A DNA stretch of 64,000 nucleotides from Aphelenchoides besseyi. Taxonomy: Eukaryota > Nematoda > Chromadorea > Rhabditida > Aphelenchoididae. The stretch covers positions 16,988,001-17,052,000 of the forward strand of contig JAMPIQ010000001.1 in assembly GCA_024699855.1 (NCBI GenBank), given 5' to 3'. This document shows, piece after piece, positions 22,807 through 34,884 of the stretch; the first letter of the stretch is position 1, and the number at the start of each line of letters is the position of its first letter. Below the pieces are notes generated by a model that saw only the letters and a program-made list of their open reading frames with translations, did no database searches and was not told the DNA's origin. The position numbers and the translations under genes were made by a program.

Positions 22807-24667
22807 TTACTTTTCAGCTTCCATATTGTTTAGCTGAAGCAGATCGTTGTTGTTCAACGAAACGGACTCTTCGACCGACTGATTGTTAATCTTCTTTTCC
22901 GCAATGTTCATCAATTCAAGACTTTTCCTCATTTCAGCGACTGTTGTCTTGTTGGTAGACTTTGGTTCGTAAGTTGTCGATTTGAACTGCGAATCACTCG
23001 AACGAAGCGAAATGACCGGCATTCCACAGGAATCGAATCGAAAGATTAAACGGACAGAATCAATTGGCACAAGCTCCAATGTCTCGTTTGTGATTGCGTA
23101 CGTTGTTCGACGATCAGATCCAAATTCCTCAATCAACAACTTGTTTTTATCAAACGTCTAAAAATGCTTTTAATGCTGTTATCCCTCTGATATCATACCG
23201 CATAAACATCCGACTTTGCCATGAACCGTAGTTCCAGTTGGTTATCGATTTGCGTGAACGGTTGAACAATTTCCAGTTCCATCACTCGCTCGGTTTCCAA
23301 CACTCGATACCCAAAGAATGCGATGATTGGTCCATACATCGATGCATAGTACATATCCCAATTGAATAGAGACTTGCACTTTGCCAGCTTTTTATTGCGT
23401 TGTTTAAACATCTGAACGCCCGATCTGCGATACGAACGCATCATATCGACGATCTTCAGCATTTTGGATCCACCACCACTCACCCATTGAAATTCGATTT
23501 CCACTTTATCCATCTGGGCCAATTCCAAGGCCTTAATGATCAGATCGTTGACCTGTTCGAATAATGGTGCGCAGATTTGTTCGAACTGTTGAAGAGACAA
23601 TTCGGTCGAGAAACTGATTCCATCGCATCGTTTGTTCAATTTGATTCTACAATCGAAACTTCAACTCACTGGTCAATGATTGGAATTTACTTTGTAGTTG
23701 GTTTTGCAATTAACTCTCGTTTCGCCTTTTCGCATTCTCGTCGTAGACCCAACAGAGCTTTGACGTTTAATTTGATGCGAAGTGTCTTTTTAATCTCATC
23801 GACATAATGGTTAATCAAAGCGTTCGTAAAGTCAATACCACCCAAACGATCATTACCAGCAGTCGACTTGATCTCCACTTCATGACCGTTAACTTGACCT
23901 GAAATTAAATGTGGTAAGTACAAAGCCAATAAACTTACCGTAATGAACAGACAAAATTGAAGCTTCCGTAGTTCCGCCGTTAACGCTAAGCAACAAAATC
24001 TTCTTCATTTCTACGCTTGTATCCATGTCCACGAAACGCATCGCTACGGCCATTTGACTGCTGATGAAACGGCGAACTTTGATTCCCGCAGCTTCCATCG
24101 CTTCTTTGAGCATTCGACGCTTTGCAGTGTTGAAACATGATGGAACGATGAGCACGGTTCGTTCGACGGTTTCGGAAACGAAGACCTTTTCGACGAGTTG
24201 TTTAACGTACGTCATGAACATTGCGATGATTTCCTCTGGTGCGAAAACATAATCGTGACCACAGTTTCGGACCGGAATTCCAATCTTGCTGCTTTCCATC
24301 TTGTTCAGAGAGTGAGACAAATGTCTACGAGTTTGATGATTCGTGATGTGGTTCGAATTCAGATCGAGTAAACGCACCAAATCTGAAAACAAACTCTAAA
24401 TTTCTCAAATGCTCGTATTCGAACTCACGAATGATCGTATTCGCCGAATTGCTTTCCATTAGTTTCAACGCACTTGTTCCGAACAATAGACCTTTCTCGC
24501 TGAAACCGACCACCGATGGAATAGCCGTGTTGCCTGAACTAAACCATAAGAGACACGATCGAAGAAGTTCGCTTACGATGTTCATCTCGAACTACACAAT
24601 GTTTCGAACAATTGATGGCAGCAATGCGCGTGAACGTTGTTCCAAAGTCAATTGCGATTGTTACCAT
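22807..24667 (-). CDS. Divergent HSP70-superfamily protein
   Basis: Six exons (24667-24577, 24533-24429, 24382-23939, 23898-23691, 23646-23199, 23157-22807) keep one frame for 548 residues. The N-terminus MVTIAIDFGTTFTRIA is the phosphate-1 motif of the HSP70/actin ATPase fold. TERTVLIVPS-type and FNTAKRRMLKEAMEAAGIKV segments, a degenerate phosphate-2 motif (LLLSVNGGTTEASIL) and GNDRLGGIDFTNALINHYV follow in HSP70 order; WVSGGGSKM marks the adenosine motif. The substrate-binding part is replaced by about 200 unrelated residues and there is no EEVD or KDEL terminus. Phosphate-2 normally reads DLGGGT; the acidic residue is lost here, so ATPase activity is doubtful. It may be an HSP70-like protein with a specialised or regulatory role. 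A 3' splice site (TTCAG) sits shortly before this ATG, so a further 5' exon is possible. Confidence 0.85.
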
Positions 24668-25223
24668 TTCCGATCGCGAAGAACAATCCCTGAATTGAAA
24701 GCAAGAGCATTGAACAACGTGGAATACCCACGATCTTAACAGCACGTTTGATTCGAAACAAACGCGCAACGATGTTAAAGCAGCACTTAACCGGCAGCTG
24801 CAAAACGACGTAAACAAACGAACGCGCAGTTCTTCGTTGCGTCTTAGTGTCGACAGCCATTGAGGCATTTGCTTGAGTCTGCGAGTTGAAGTGGACGTAA
24901 CACTTCGCTTCTAAATTCGATGGGTACCTTGAAGATGTTTCTGCTTCGATTTTATGGTCAAATTTCTAAGTTGAATATTCGCATGTAGACCGAAATAAAC
25001 TTCTGAGGACACAACCAAATTGTTAAAGTTTTTAGGTTCGATTTCACTTTAAATTCTGTTGGATTACTTTATTGTACCGATCACAAGCACAAATCTTACT
25101 ACAAACTGATTGACGTCTCATCGGCCGAAAGGTCAACTGATAAATTTGCTGATTGACACCTTCATTTCAACTAAAATCGAAAACAGCGATCGCCTTTTTA
25201 ATTGTTTCTGTTCGATTGAAACT
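24668..25223. other. Divergent promoter region
   Basis: About 550 bases between the HSP70-like gene (-) and a small secreted-protein gene (+). A reverse-strand ORF just upstream of 24667 could supply an additional 5' exon. No canonical heat-shock element stood out by eye. Confidence 0.4.
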
Positions 25224-25674
25224 ATGCGGTGGTTAACAGCTTTGCTGCTCTCCAGTCTGTTCATTTTTACTTTGGCCGAAGACGAGGATTTCATTGGTGA
25301 GTGTCCGTCATGTTATGGTTTTATTTCGTCTTTCAGATCCTCGTCCGGCAACTCGAGTCACCGAAATGTATCCGTTGGTTTGTTTCTCCATTCACTCACA
25401 TCTCACATGTCCAATCGGTACTTTGCCGTTTTACGAGAATGAAAACGAATCCGCCGAACGCCACGTCCGACAATTTCGACGTCATTTCGCTCGTCCAACT
25501 GCGGAAGTCGATTTCGTTTGTATGCCGAATCATCGTAGAACTCGCGAACTTCTGAAACAAGTGGCGAGCGGCAAAGTGGTTAAGAATGTGAGATCAAAAC
25601 AAACTCAATGGATCGATCAAGAAGTTGAAATGAAGATCGAGATCGAAACCATGGACAAGTGTGTACGTGCTTGA
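25224..25674 (+). CDS. Small secreted protein, unknown family
   Basis: Two exons (25224-25296 and 25337-25674) give 136 residues. MRWLTALLLSSLFIFTLAED is a clear signal peptide, with cleavage probably after TLA. The mature part has four cysteines (CFSIHSHLTC, FVCMPN, DKCVRA), enough for two disulfides, and a basic middle. The second half (LLKQVASGKVVKNVR, then EVEMKIEIETMDKC) alternates like beta strands and faintly resembles a cystatin-like fold, but no QxVxG motif is present. Start fixed by the signal peptide; the intron is 40 nt GT-AG. Function unknown. Confidence 0.65.
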
Positions 25675-25879
25675 ACTGGGGATTGATTGCGAATGCAAAC
25701 AACTTGTTTCACTGTAATAAAAGATGTTGACTTTCACCGACAACTCCAAATTTGATTTTCTGGTCTTCATGTAAATTTGAGTGAAAGTTCACTTCAACGA
25801 AGCAAGTCATTTTGGTGTTTGTGATCTGCAATCATCTGTCGCTCTTCTTTTTGTTGTTCATCTCAACCCCTGAATAGTC

Positions 25880-26314
25880 ATGACGACCAAATTGAACCCC
25901 AAAGATTTCATCACGAATTGGCGTCCGTGCAAGAACTCAACTCGTCCATTCGACAACTGTCTAGTCCAAATGGAATACCACGACATTTTGAAGATTGTCT
26001 TTTTAGCTGCTTCATTTGCTGTTTTTATCGTTGAGTGCTTGATGTTATCTTTTTTGCTTAGCGCCATATATTCTATTTTTATCCACAGGTGAGTTGAAAG
26101 AAGTTGACTGTTTAATCCTCTTCGTTTCAGTGGCCGTAAATCCAATCAAATGAAGTTGAAGCCCAGTGTGAAGAGTCAACGTCCAACTCAACGTACGGTC
26201 ATTGCTGCTCGTCCAGCGACTGTTCGTATGGACAGCACTGAAGAGACCAGCGACATTCCGTCAGTTCGTGTCTCGGCTCGTACCAATGGTCCGTTCGCTC
26301 AATCTCGTCGTTAA
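25880..26314 (+). CDS. Small single-pass membrane protein, unknown
   Basis: Two exons (25880-26088, 26131-26314) with a clean GT-AG junction give about 130 residues. Residues about 37-68 are strongly hydrophobic (ILKIVFLAASFAVFIVECLM onward), one long or two closely spaced membrane helices. The N-terminal 30 residues are polar with NWRPC and DNC cysteines; the C-terminal 60 residues are basic, rich in Arg, Ser and Thr, with no known motif. No signal peptide precedes it. Not recognised. Confidence 0.6.
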
Positions 26315-26809
26315 ATTGTTTTTGTTGTTCTTGTAGTCGTAGATATAAACTTTTTGTAATGGTCTTCTTACATTGATCGTAGGAGTCCGACCTTTTATTG
26401 CGCTTAAGCGTGGTCATGTTGCAATGAAAGAAGTGCAAATTCGCTAATGGACTGCAATGTTCTCTAAAGTTGGAGAGACCTTAAGATACGAAGAGCGGTT
26501 TGAGTGTAGAAGTGGTCAGGCAAAGAATGAATTGAAAGTAAACGATTGTTGAGACGAGTGTTGTGATTAGTTGACGGTGTTTATTTTGCCGTATAAGAAT
26601 GGGAAGTCTGAACTTGTGATTAACAAAGAAAACATTACAAGTTGGCCAATGCGCAGTATATGTCTATGTCGACTTGTACTAACACAAATGATGAAACAGA
26701 GAAGTAGTTAGTGGTTGACAAAAAATCAGGTGGTGGAACTTTCACTTGTTTATTTCGACCAAGTTTTAGTCAACAAACTGGCCAATTAGTTTTTTCCGAT
26801 TATGGTGCT
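26315..26809. other. Convergent intergenic
   Basis: About 500 bases between a plus-strand stop and the 3' end of the next reverse-strand gene. No feature beyond presumed 3'UTRs. Confidence 0.4.
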
Positions 26810-28220
26810 TTTGCTAGGCCATATCCCATCTTGGTGGACGCATCAACAATGGTCTGAATCACACGACACTCGGCCATCAGACGATTGTAGGGCTCCGGAG
26901 TCAGTGATAACTCGTTCTAAACAGTGAGGTCAGTGTTCGAAGCAAATATAAAAGATCTACCTTTATAGTGCAGGCCTTGTTGTGTTTAATGCACCATTGA
27001 TTGAATGCCGCTAGTTGATCATCGTCCATTGGGTGCAATTCGAAAACTTGAAGAATCCGCGGGTTTGGAACATCAAAGCGAACGATCATCGTGTCGATGA
27101 CTTCTGGAGTGTACTCAAGCGGCCAAACGAAAGTCTTCATCCAATCATTCTTGCCAACCTTTGCGGCTGATTTCTCGGCCGACTTCGATTTGATGATCGA
27201 TTTGATGTTCGACTTGAGGGACGATTTTGTGCCGGTTGATTTGTTTCCCGCTTGGCCACCAGCTTCGAGTTGCTTTTTCTTGTTCTCGCGCACTTTGACC
27301 ACCACAAACGTGATGATCGCAATGACAATCACAAGTCCGGCTGCGCTGAAATGATCTCATGATTTCGATTTCTGCTTCAATACTTACACGCTCCCCAACA
27401 CCGTCCAAAGACGCCAACCATTGAAACCCCAATTGGCCACGGCACTCGCAGGAACGTAAAGTTGGGCATCCGCCTGAAAGTCCAAAATCAAAAGCAAAGT
27501 TGACAGATGGAAACCCACAAATGTTATCTTGAAATCCGGCAACTTGACGTCTTTGGAGTCGTATTTGATAGCCACTTTGTAGCCGCCTTCAGCCTTTTCG
27601 AACTTTGGTTTACAAGTTGCCACTTTGTTCTGCACTCCGTTAAAGGAAATGCCGTTCGAATCTGCTTTCGCGTTTGCTGGTAATTCTGGAGATGAAACAG
27701 GAGGACCTGCAAATCTTAGGCACAAGAATTCCTCATAATAATTGCTTACCAGGAAAACGAATTGAATCAGTGCCACCGCCGCCATGTAACCTCGCCCGTG
27801 AATTCACATCCGCCGGTTGCCAACGTGATTCTGGAATAAACAGGAATTCTGCACTGATCAGATAATACTTACGGTTGTGGAAGTGTGCTGCCTCCTTTCT
27901 TGGCCTGCAACTTGAAATTGAGCAATGGCTCGGTGCCTTTGACGAAGAGCGTTGCATTGGCCTTCGAGCAACTCCCCGACAACAACCTGAAACCAGTGAT
28001 TAGTAATCGAAGGATGATGCCAAACTCACACTTCATCGTTAGTGTTCTCGAAACAGTCCGCAGCAACAGCAATCGGACTCAAGACCAACACCGAGACAAA
28101 ACCACGGCCCAATGCCAACGATGAAGACCGGAAATCAAGAGCATGAAATAGACGACCAACGAGAACGAGAGCAACCAAACGAGTGACCAAAGCGACGAGA
28201 ACTCGACGCGAAGTCGACAA
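26810..28220 (-). CDS. Type I membrane protein, paralogue of 35.7-kb gene
   Basis: Several exons on the reverse strand. The N-terminal part carries a hydrophobic leader ending VLSPIAVAADC, then LLSGSCSKANATLFVKG with a glycosylation site, then a Lys-rich strand region. A later exon (about 27710-27525) contains VATCKPKFEKAEGGYKVAIK and KLPDFKITF, followed by ANWGFNGWRLWTVLGSV and a membrane helix AAGLVIVIAIITFVVVKV with a stop-transfer KVRENKKK. The cytoplasmic tail is Lys/Ser-rich, then a structured region (VDWMKTFVWPLEY-like, ILQVFELHPMDDDQLAAFNQ). The luminal part aligns by eye with the duplicated gene at 35.7/63.2 kb (YPGTDYLPLKFTF, STWGPEP). Exact 5' start and two internal junctions are unresolved, since the strongest splice sites do not hold one frame throughout. 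LAMP-like topology; family not identified. Confidence 0.55.
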
Positions 28221-28975
28221 TATGCAAACTTTTTTGTCTGAATAAACAACTTAGGATAAGAAAGTGCATAAGAATTTGCATTGGCATTTACATTGAAGTT
28301 AGCATGCTTAATTTGTTGATCTCAAGATACCACCAACACAATGAGCCCTCAAGTGATCGTTTTTAGCTCCAAAATGGCATTTAAACTCATTCAGTTTCGA
28401 ACGACGAAGTTCTTGGCTATTTCAATGTTCGTCGGATTGTTTGATTTCTGAGGTCGAATGGAAGTTGTAAACATTCTGTTTGATGTCCAAAATGATTGTT
28501 GTCAGTCACACTCGATCCTTAATCTAATTGCATGGCGACAATGTAACACAAACGTTCATTTGATAGCAACGAACAAACTGGACCGTCAAATTACCTGTTG
28601 GTCGGTTACATCTACATTATGCATTCACATCACCTCTGGCCCCCAGTTACTTTTTAACGCTTAGAGATATACGAATGTTGCGATGTATACCGATTTTAGA
28701 TCGTACTGGCGATCAAAGAAAACGTCGTTTGATTGTCCTATTTGCGCAACGACAAGCGAAACCCCGATGCGGATAACTGTCTTTCTTTGTCATAAGAAGC
28801 CGAGAACTCACTTGATTTGCGGTCGAAAAGCAAAAGAAGATTAGCATCAACATGAGCAGAATCACAATTGGAAAGACCAGTCCGTGCTTTATTGCAGATG
28901 TTGGAAGAAATCTGCAACGGTCGATTTTTTGTTTTCGTGAAGTAATTTTCCGCCCGCTGAAATTTGCTGTCAGAA
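28221..28975. other. Divergent intergenic
   Basis: About 750 bases. A reverse-strand ORF near 28715-28994 contains a hydrophobic stretch (VFPIVILLMLMLIFFCF) that could be a signal or anchor exon, but I could not build a gene around it. Confidence 0.35.
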
Positions 28976-30185
28976 ATGTCAATGAACTCATCATCTTATG
29001 ATTTTACTTTGCATCCCGACTCATCGACCACATTTCGTTGGCACTTGAATGATCAAAATCTTCTGAACACTGACAGTCGTTTGGCTTCTTTACCGTTTCG
29101 TCCGGCAGTCGATTCGCGACCCGGAAACTTACGTTTGAGTCTCGTCTTTTATCCAAAACACAAAACGGGAGCCGGATTGGAAGTTGCGTTCATTGAGCCG
29201 TCGATTCTCTACCACGTCGATTACAACCTTTGGTTCGAAGACAACGAAGAAAAAGTCATTTTCTCGTCAAGTGAGTTATAAATAGCTATACGATGTTCAT
29301 TGCAATTTCAGGAAAAAGCATTCAGTTGTCTGATACAATGATCACTGCACCTTTGCATTACTTCTCTTCAGATCTTCTGGCTTCTCGCATTCAACTGACG
29401 ATCTGCTGTTCTATGCGTTGTCACATGTTGGGCTTGAAACTGAAACCGTTCGTTCAACCGAGTACCAAAATCACGACCTTTCGTTGGACCGTGGAAATCT
29501 CGGAGCTTCTCAACTCCGGAGAAGTTCACTTGGTCTCTAATTCGTTTGCAATTTCCGACTCATTCGATCGTTTCTTTTGTCTTGAATTCACTCGAAGAGC
29601 GATCCGCGAGGAATACGAAGATGATGAGATGATCAATTCGTTGGCTCTGATTTCGGAACCAACTCTCGAGCCGGCGGATCAATTCGTTTGTTTCACTCTG
29701 TGGGCAGAGAGTTTGGATGAAAAGAAGCGAACTAACAAATACGGTAAGCTTCAAGATAACTTTTGTTGTTGATTGGAAAGTTTACAGCAAGTGTTCATGC
29801 TTTCGACGTGAAAGGCGATCGTTTCGGGTTCTGCGGCTTTCCGACAGCTCAGCAATTACGCTCAGTGGTCGAAAGCAAACAAGTGGTTTTGTGTTGTGAC
29901 ATCAAGTTCGTTGAGATTGCCGAGAAACGTTACTCCACTCAATCAAAGGTAAACGAACGGATTATTTCCATTCACTTTATTGTTCAGCTCACTGATCGCT
30001 TCTCCAAGTTTCTTCACGATGAATACGAACGTGGTGGAACTCCCGAATCGGCTCTCGCATCACTTCGTCGTCAATTCGGATCGACAACCATGTCTCCGCA
30101 ATCGGTGCACGAGCAATTCACAAAGTTTTCTGAAGAAGACGATCGTCGCTTACGTCCTCCAAACTCAAGCGATGCGTCGATTTGA
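28976..30185 (+). CDS. Unrecognised protein, possibly MATH/TRAF-like
   Basis: Four exons (28976-29270, 29312-29743, 29788-29948, 29988-30185) maintain one frame for 361 residues. Two or three similar beta-rich modules can be seen: FRWHLNDQNLL ... LRLSLVFYPKHKTGAGLEVA, then FRWTVEISELLNSGEVHLVS ... FFCLEF, and VCFTLWAESLDEKK ... GFCGFPTAQQL. This pattern (WxIxxF near the start, then SxxFxxxG strands) recalls MATH/TRAF domains found in many nematode BATH proteins, but no BTB domain follows. The tail is acidic then Ser-rich (FSEEDDRRLRPPNSSD). No signal peptide, so probably cytosolic. Start is the first ATG after a CAG acceptor. Confidence 0.65.
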
Positions 30186-30396
30186 ATGTCAAAGAAATTA
30201 CTTGCAAAGTATTGAACTTTGACAATAAACTTTCTTGTCGAATTTGTCCAGTATTTAGACTATTTACAAGTTCATCAACATGCTCTTTATTTCACACAAA
30301 CATCAAACCTTATTATGAAAAGTCTACGGAAGTCAATGCTCAAATTCGCTAAAGAGAGATCTTTTCAATATTATCCGAGAACAATGATTGTATACA

Positions 30397-32352
30397 TCAC
30401 TCGAGATAGGAACGATCATCAATTTTAAATTGTGAACGTTCACTCTGCAACTTTCCTGTCGATTGGATTTGAAATGTGCTGGTGGGATAGAGCGGATAGT
30501 GAAGTGACGATGTGGTGGAATAAGTAGGTAGATGAAATTGCTGTTGTGAAATCGGACTGAAAACTGTTGACGTAAACTGCGGAGAGGAAATAAAACTGTT
30601 GGTGAAATTTAATCGGCCATCAAATTGGTTGTCCAGATTTGCAGTCGTGTGTTGAAGCGACGTTGTGCCGAACGTACTTGTCCACGAGGCCGATGGTGTA
30701 AAGTTTAAACAACTCAACGACGTTGAACTGATGATTCCGTTCGTTTGCGCAACTGATTGTTCAGTCAATTCGGACGTAACGTTCTTAACCGAAGATGATG
30801 TTGGATACCTGAAACACATGACTATCGTATAAATGGAAGGGAGAACAAATTAAATCAAAGGTTTCAAACGAAATCGTTAGCTTGTGCTTGAAAGTACTTG
30901 AAAGTTCTTGGTTATATTTTGAGAAAAAGTTCTTGATCTTCGACCCTTTTGTCGAAGGCACGTTACTGATTCCGAGAGTCAAACTTTTCTTCCGTTGCTC
31001 CAAAATCACCCGTTTTAGTTAATCGGATCGAAGTTGCCGTTGTTGTCAGAACTAAAGCCGATTCGATCGGCACTTGGCAATTTGTGTCACAATATCGCGC
31101 AAGACACATTATTTCTTTCCAATAATCTTAAGCTCAAGAACTTTAACGTCAAAGGTTCTTGAATCTTGAAAATTCAAGAAGTTCGAATCCGAAAACAAAC
31201 TTGTCACTTTGCCTTCCACTTACTCGAATTCTGTTCGCCCACTGTAACTCAACGGCCAACTTTGTTGGTGCGGAACGAACTTCGTCGGAGATCCACGACT
31301 CACGAACTCCGCCGTTTCTTGTCGTCGCCATTTCGCTCGTCGATTTTGGAACCAAATCTGCAATTAACAACAAGTGACCAATGGAATGGAGAGTTTCAAA
31401 AGGAGCATTTACAAAAAGTTTGAAGTTGATGAGCTCCTTTACTATTTCAATTTTCTTCAAAATTCTAAGCCTCTTTTGCTCATCATGTTTTCCGAAGATT
31501 TCGCCAGTGAAATCCGCACCATCATTCGACCAAACAAGTTGGAATGAAATCGATGCGGAAATGGTTGTCGATTTCAAAAATCCACGTCTTCGAAATGAAT
31601 AATCTCGCGGTTTGCAGATGAGTGTTTTGAATGAAATTACATGCTGACGTAAGATCCAAAATCTCGTAAATGTGACGTCTCTGAGCTCTTCAGTAGACAC
31701 CGGCAATCTCTACAGAAGTCTGGAAAACAAACCTGAACTCGAACTTCGGCCAAGCGGATGTTCGTGGCCAAAATTTCGCGTTGATTCACGTCCGGATAAT
31801 GCGACATCTCGAAAGCTTTTTCGAGTTGTCCCAATTGGAAGGTCGTGAATGTTGTTCGATTGCGCCGTTGCTTCTTCTCATTTTCACTTCGCTGTCTTTT
31901 CGGTTTTGCTGAAATTGAACACGTAAATCAGTTAATAGTCATTGGCTTTAAAAATATGGCCGCTAAGGGTTTGTACCAGAAGCCGATGACTATTCGGCCA
32001 TTTGGTTTGGTTAACGGCGATTTGTTGCGGATATCCGCTTAAAACATCGTGGGGGTGGTTGAAGGATGCGGAAATCGGATTCCGAAATTCCATAGGATAC
32101 GAACAAGTGGGTTAATCAACAAAATTTGCTACTAAGAATCTTCAGTTATTGGAATTTATGTATTACAACACGTAATGACGGTTTACAGTAATAACGGCTT
32201 TTGCATCAAACAAACGACTTACTCAGAGTTGAAGATCTTGGATGTTCGGGAAGAAGAATCGATTCCTTTTCGTCACCGCTCCTTCTGCTGTCGAGTTCGA
32301 TTGGGGCTTGGAACTCAGAAACACGAATTGAATTAGCCTTTGGAGGGTCCAT
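30397..32352 (-). CDS. Paired-like homeobox transcription factor, Rx type
   Basis: Exons 32352-32223, 31908-31733, 31357-31224 and 30808-30397 join in frame for 283 residues. The homeodomain spans exons 2-3: [41 protein letters not shown], then [14 protein letters not shown] in recognition helix 3 with Gln at position 50. TTFTT, YPDV and AKWRRQE match the retinal-homeobox (Rx/CEH-8) group best among paired-like factors; Unc-4 and Vsx/CEH-10 types fit less well. The intron inside the homeodomain between VQ and IWF is a conserved position in paired-like genes. Only 43 acidic/Pro-containing residues plus a Lys/Arg run precede the homeodomain, and no octapeptide is seen. The C-terminal exon is Ser/Thr/Gln/Phe-rich, typical of an activation region; no OAR motif is evident. 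Nuclear, sequence-specific DNA binding. Confidence 0.87.
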
Positions 32353-33981
32353 GACTAAAATCGTGGTTGCTTGAAGCTACAAGTGAATAAAACGCGTAAA
32401 ATCAATGGTTTAAGAAAACGTTTTCGAAATATCTACAGCATTCTATTTCAGAGATTCCCGGCTAAAGTCCCGAGAAGCGAAATGGCGGACGACCGTCGAG
32501 TAGTCAAAGACGCTCATTGGCTGTTGTCTTTTACAGGAATTTACCGTCTGATAGACTCGTATTTTCACGTCCATCCTGCCTACAGTCTTCATCGATAAAC
32601 TTTGCGGTCGACTAAATTTGCCAAAATGCCATCCTCTGGATAAGTCAACGAATTTCTTCCGCTTTCGTGCTCAACGCCCACGACTCGTGCGAACCGTAGA
32701 GTTAATCGAATTTCGTTTACTCAACCACATGAAATTTAGGCCCATCGAGCACCTTTCGATTTCGTTTTTCGAATAAAACGATCGTCAACCAAGCTCTCGC
32801 TACGCTTTTTGTTTCGATTGAACGACAATTATGGCGATTTGTGGCTAAGCGGCTAAGTTGCTGTGGAGTTGTTATGCGCCTAATGGACAATTGGTACAAG
32901 ACATAAGTTAAGGTGTTTTGAGATTAAAATGCGCGAAATCGACAACACCAAACAACTCGATAAGATCGCGCCAAACGGTCAGATTTCACGGTTGAACAAG
33001 AGGGTCAAGGTCAAGAGACAGCTTCTTTACCGTAGTTCCACAAACACAGTAACAGCAATCTCGAGGTCAACTTCTTAAATTCGATTAGACACTCGGTATC
33101 GACTTGTTCGTGTCAGTCCAATTAAAATCGATTATGAAATCCGGGTTTTTACGAAAGTCGTTTAGAAACAAATACATTTCGATACCCGAAATTTATCTGG
33201 AAAAGTTTTGTTTTGCAATCGATTTGAACGGCAATATCCTTTAATTCACAACTTAAAGCTTCAAACAGACGATTAAAGTTTACTAACCTGAAGCTTGAGA
33301 ACGTCATACCGCAATTTCGTCAGCGAAGAGCATTTGAGCACAAGACTGAAGGATCTTGTGCCATTTGGCTATTTTGTTTGATAGTCTCTAAAACGCTCAA
33401 TCCTGTCACTTGGGTGTGTTATACAAACGATTCCAACTCTTGTACTCTTCTTCATATTGTGCCAAAGAATCCACGACACAAGACGATTAACAACAAAAAT
33501 GTTCTTCCAATCAACTTAATTGCTAATGTTTTATCCTCCGTCTTTGAATTGTGGAAGTCATTCAGTTCCTTTTATCTTCACAAATTAAGTTGATAATTGC
33601 TTTTAATCAGATGTACAGCCCTCAACGTGACAGCACAAACTCTCAACTTTAAATCTGAAAATAATCTCAAACTATTTTACATCTAAAGATTAATGTAGCT
33701 TACAATTTATAAAAAGGTAAACAATAACTTCATCAGTAAAAGAACAAAAACTGAATCTTTAGTAGGTCAAATGGAACGCCGCAAAAGAAGTCGACAGACT
33801 CATCTGCTTCACAATTGAAATGACTGATAATCGCAGTTTCACTTGAGACTGCTTACGTGAACTACAAACAAGTGACTAACAAAGACAACGATTTCACGGT
33901 TCATTCCAGCCTCCAGAAGTCAACAAAAAACAAACTACTTGCGAACTGCACGAAGATTCTTGCCCTCGTTGTCACTTGCAA
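32353..33981. other. Intergenic, 1.6 kb
   Basis: Upstream region of the Rx-type homeobox gene. AT-rich, with ORFs no longer than about 75 codons and none convincing. Its size relative to neighbouring gaps fits a developmental regulatory region. The 46 bases nearest the PDZ gene (33936-33981) stay open in an alternative PDZ frame. Confidence 0.45.
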
Positions 33982-34884
33982 TCACGTGCTCTCCGACCTT
34001 GTCGACGATTCGGGCTTTGTGTTGACCGGATGATCGTCCGAGAATCGACTTCGCCGGTGGCTGAAACCCGAAATGAAGTGAAGAGGACTCAAAAACTCAC
34101 CGGTTTCGCCTTGAATTCGGACGTTCCTTGGCCGCAATGTCGCGAACGTCCGAATTCATCGCCACCGATGGAGGTTGTTGCGGATTGGCGGCCAACGCGG
34201 TCTGAGTCCAGTGCTTGGCCTCCATGGACTCCGGACGCTCGATGACCATGCTCACAAAGTGCTGAGTTATCAACCCCTCCAAGAGCATCTCACGAGCCAC
34301 GTCCTTGTCCGTGACCGGTTTGCCGTCAACGTCGATGATGTGATCGCCGACTTTGAGTTGAGCCGCCGCCAACGTTCCCGGATCACAACGCGACACCAAC
34401 ACGCGATTTTGGTAGTGACAAATTCCGAGTCCCAACTTTGGTCCACCCGACTTCCATTCAATTTTGACGAGCTAAACAAGAGGTCAAAGTCTGAGGTTCT
34501 CGGGACCCACCAAGTACTCAAACCCGTTCCGACGTTGAATGAGCTTGGCACGATCGGCCGGAATGTGAACATTTGCCTCCAACTCGGCACGCTTCTTATC
34601 CCGAATGATATGCAAAATGGCGACTGGTGGAGCGAAACGAAGCAGATTGAAGAAGTGGTCCTTGTCTTCGACCTTCGTGTTGTTGAGCATGAGCACTTGG
34701 TCGCCCATCTGAAATCGTCGTATCCGTGAACTCGACGACCTCGACTCACCTTCAATTTGCCATCAGCGACTGTGCCGGGTTGAACTCTCGTAATGACGAG
34801 TTTTTCGTTCGGCATTGCACCCAACGGTTCGCCTTCTTCCATCGGGATCTCCACGATCATTTGTCCAGCGTTCGTCGATGTCAT
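33982..34884 (-). CDS. Two-PDZ-domain protein
   Basis: Scaffold-type cytoplasmic protein. Exons 34884-34750, 34708-34511, 34471-34101 and 34060-33982 give 260 residues in strict splice frame. PDZ1 lies at residues about 10-90 ([39 protein letters not shown]) and PDZ2 at about 115-200 ([40 protein letters not shown]). The carboxylate-binding loops read EGEPLGA and GPKLGLG. The last exon is also open in another frame, [20 protein letters not shown] onward to a stop at 33936, which looks more protein-like but needs a frame change near a 15-bp inverted repeat at 34112-34158. N-terminal start is the first in-frame ATG. Function beyond PDZ binding unknown. Confidence 0.82.
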
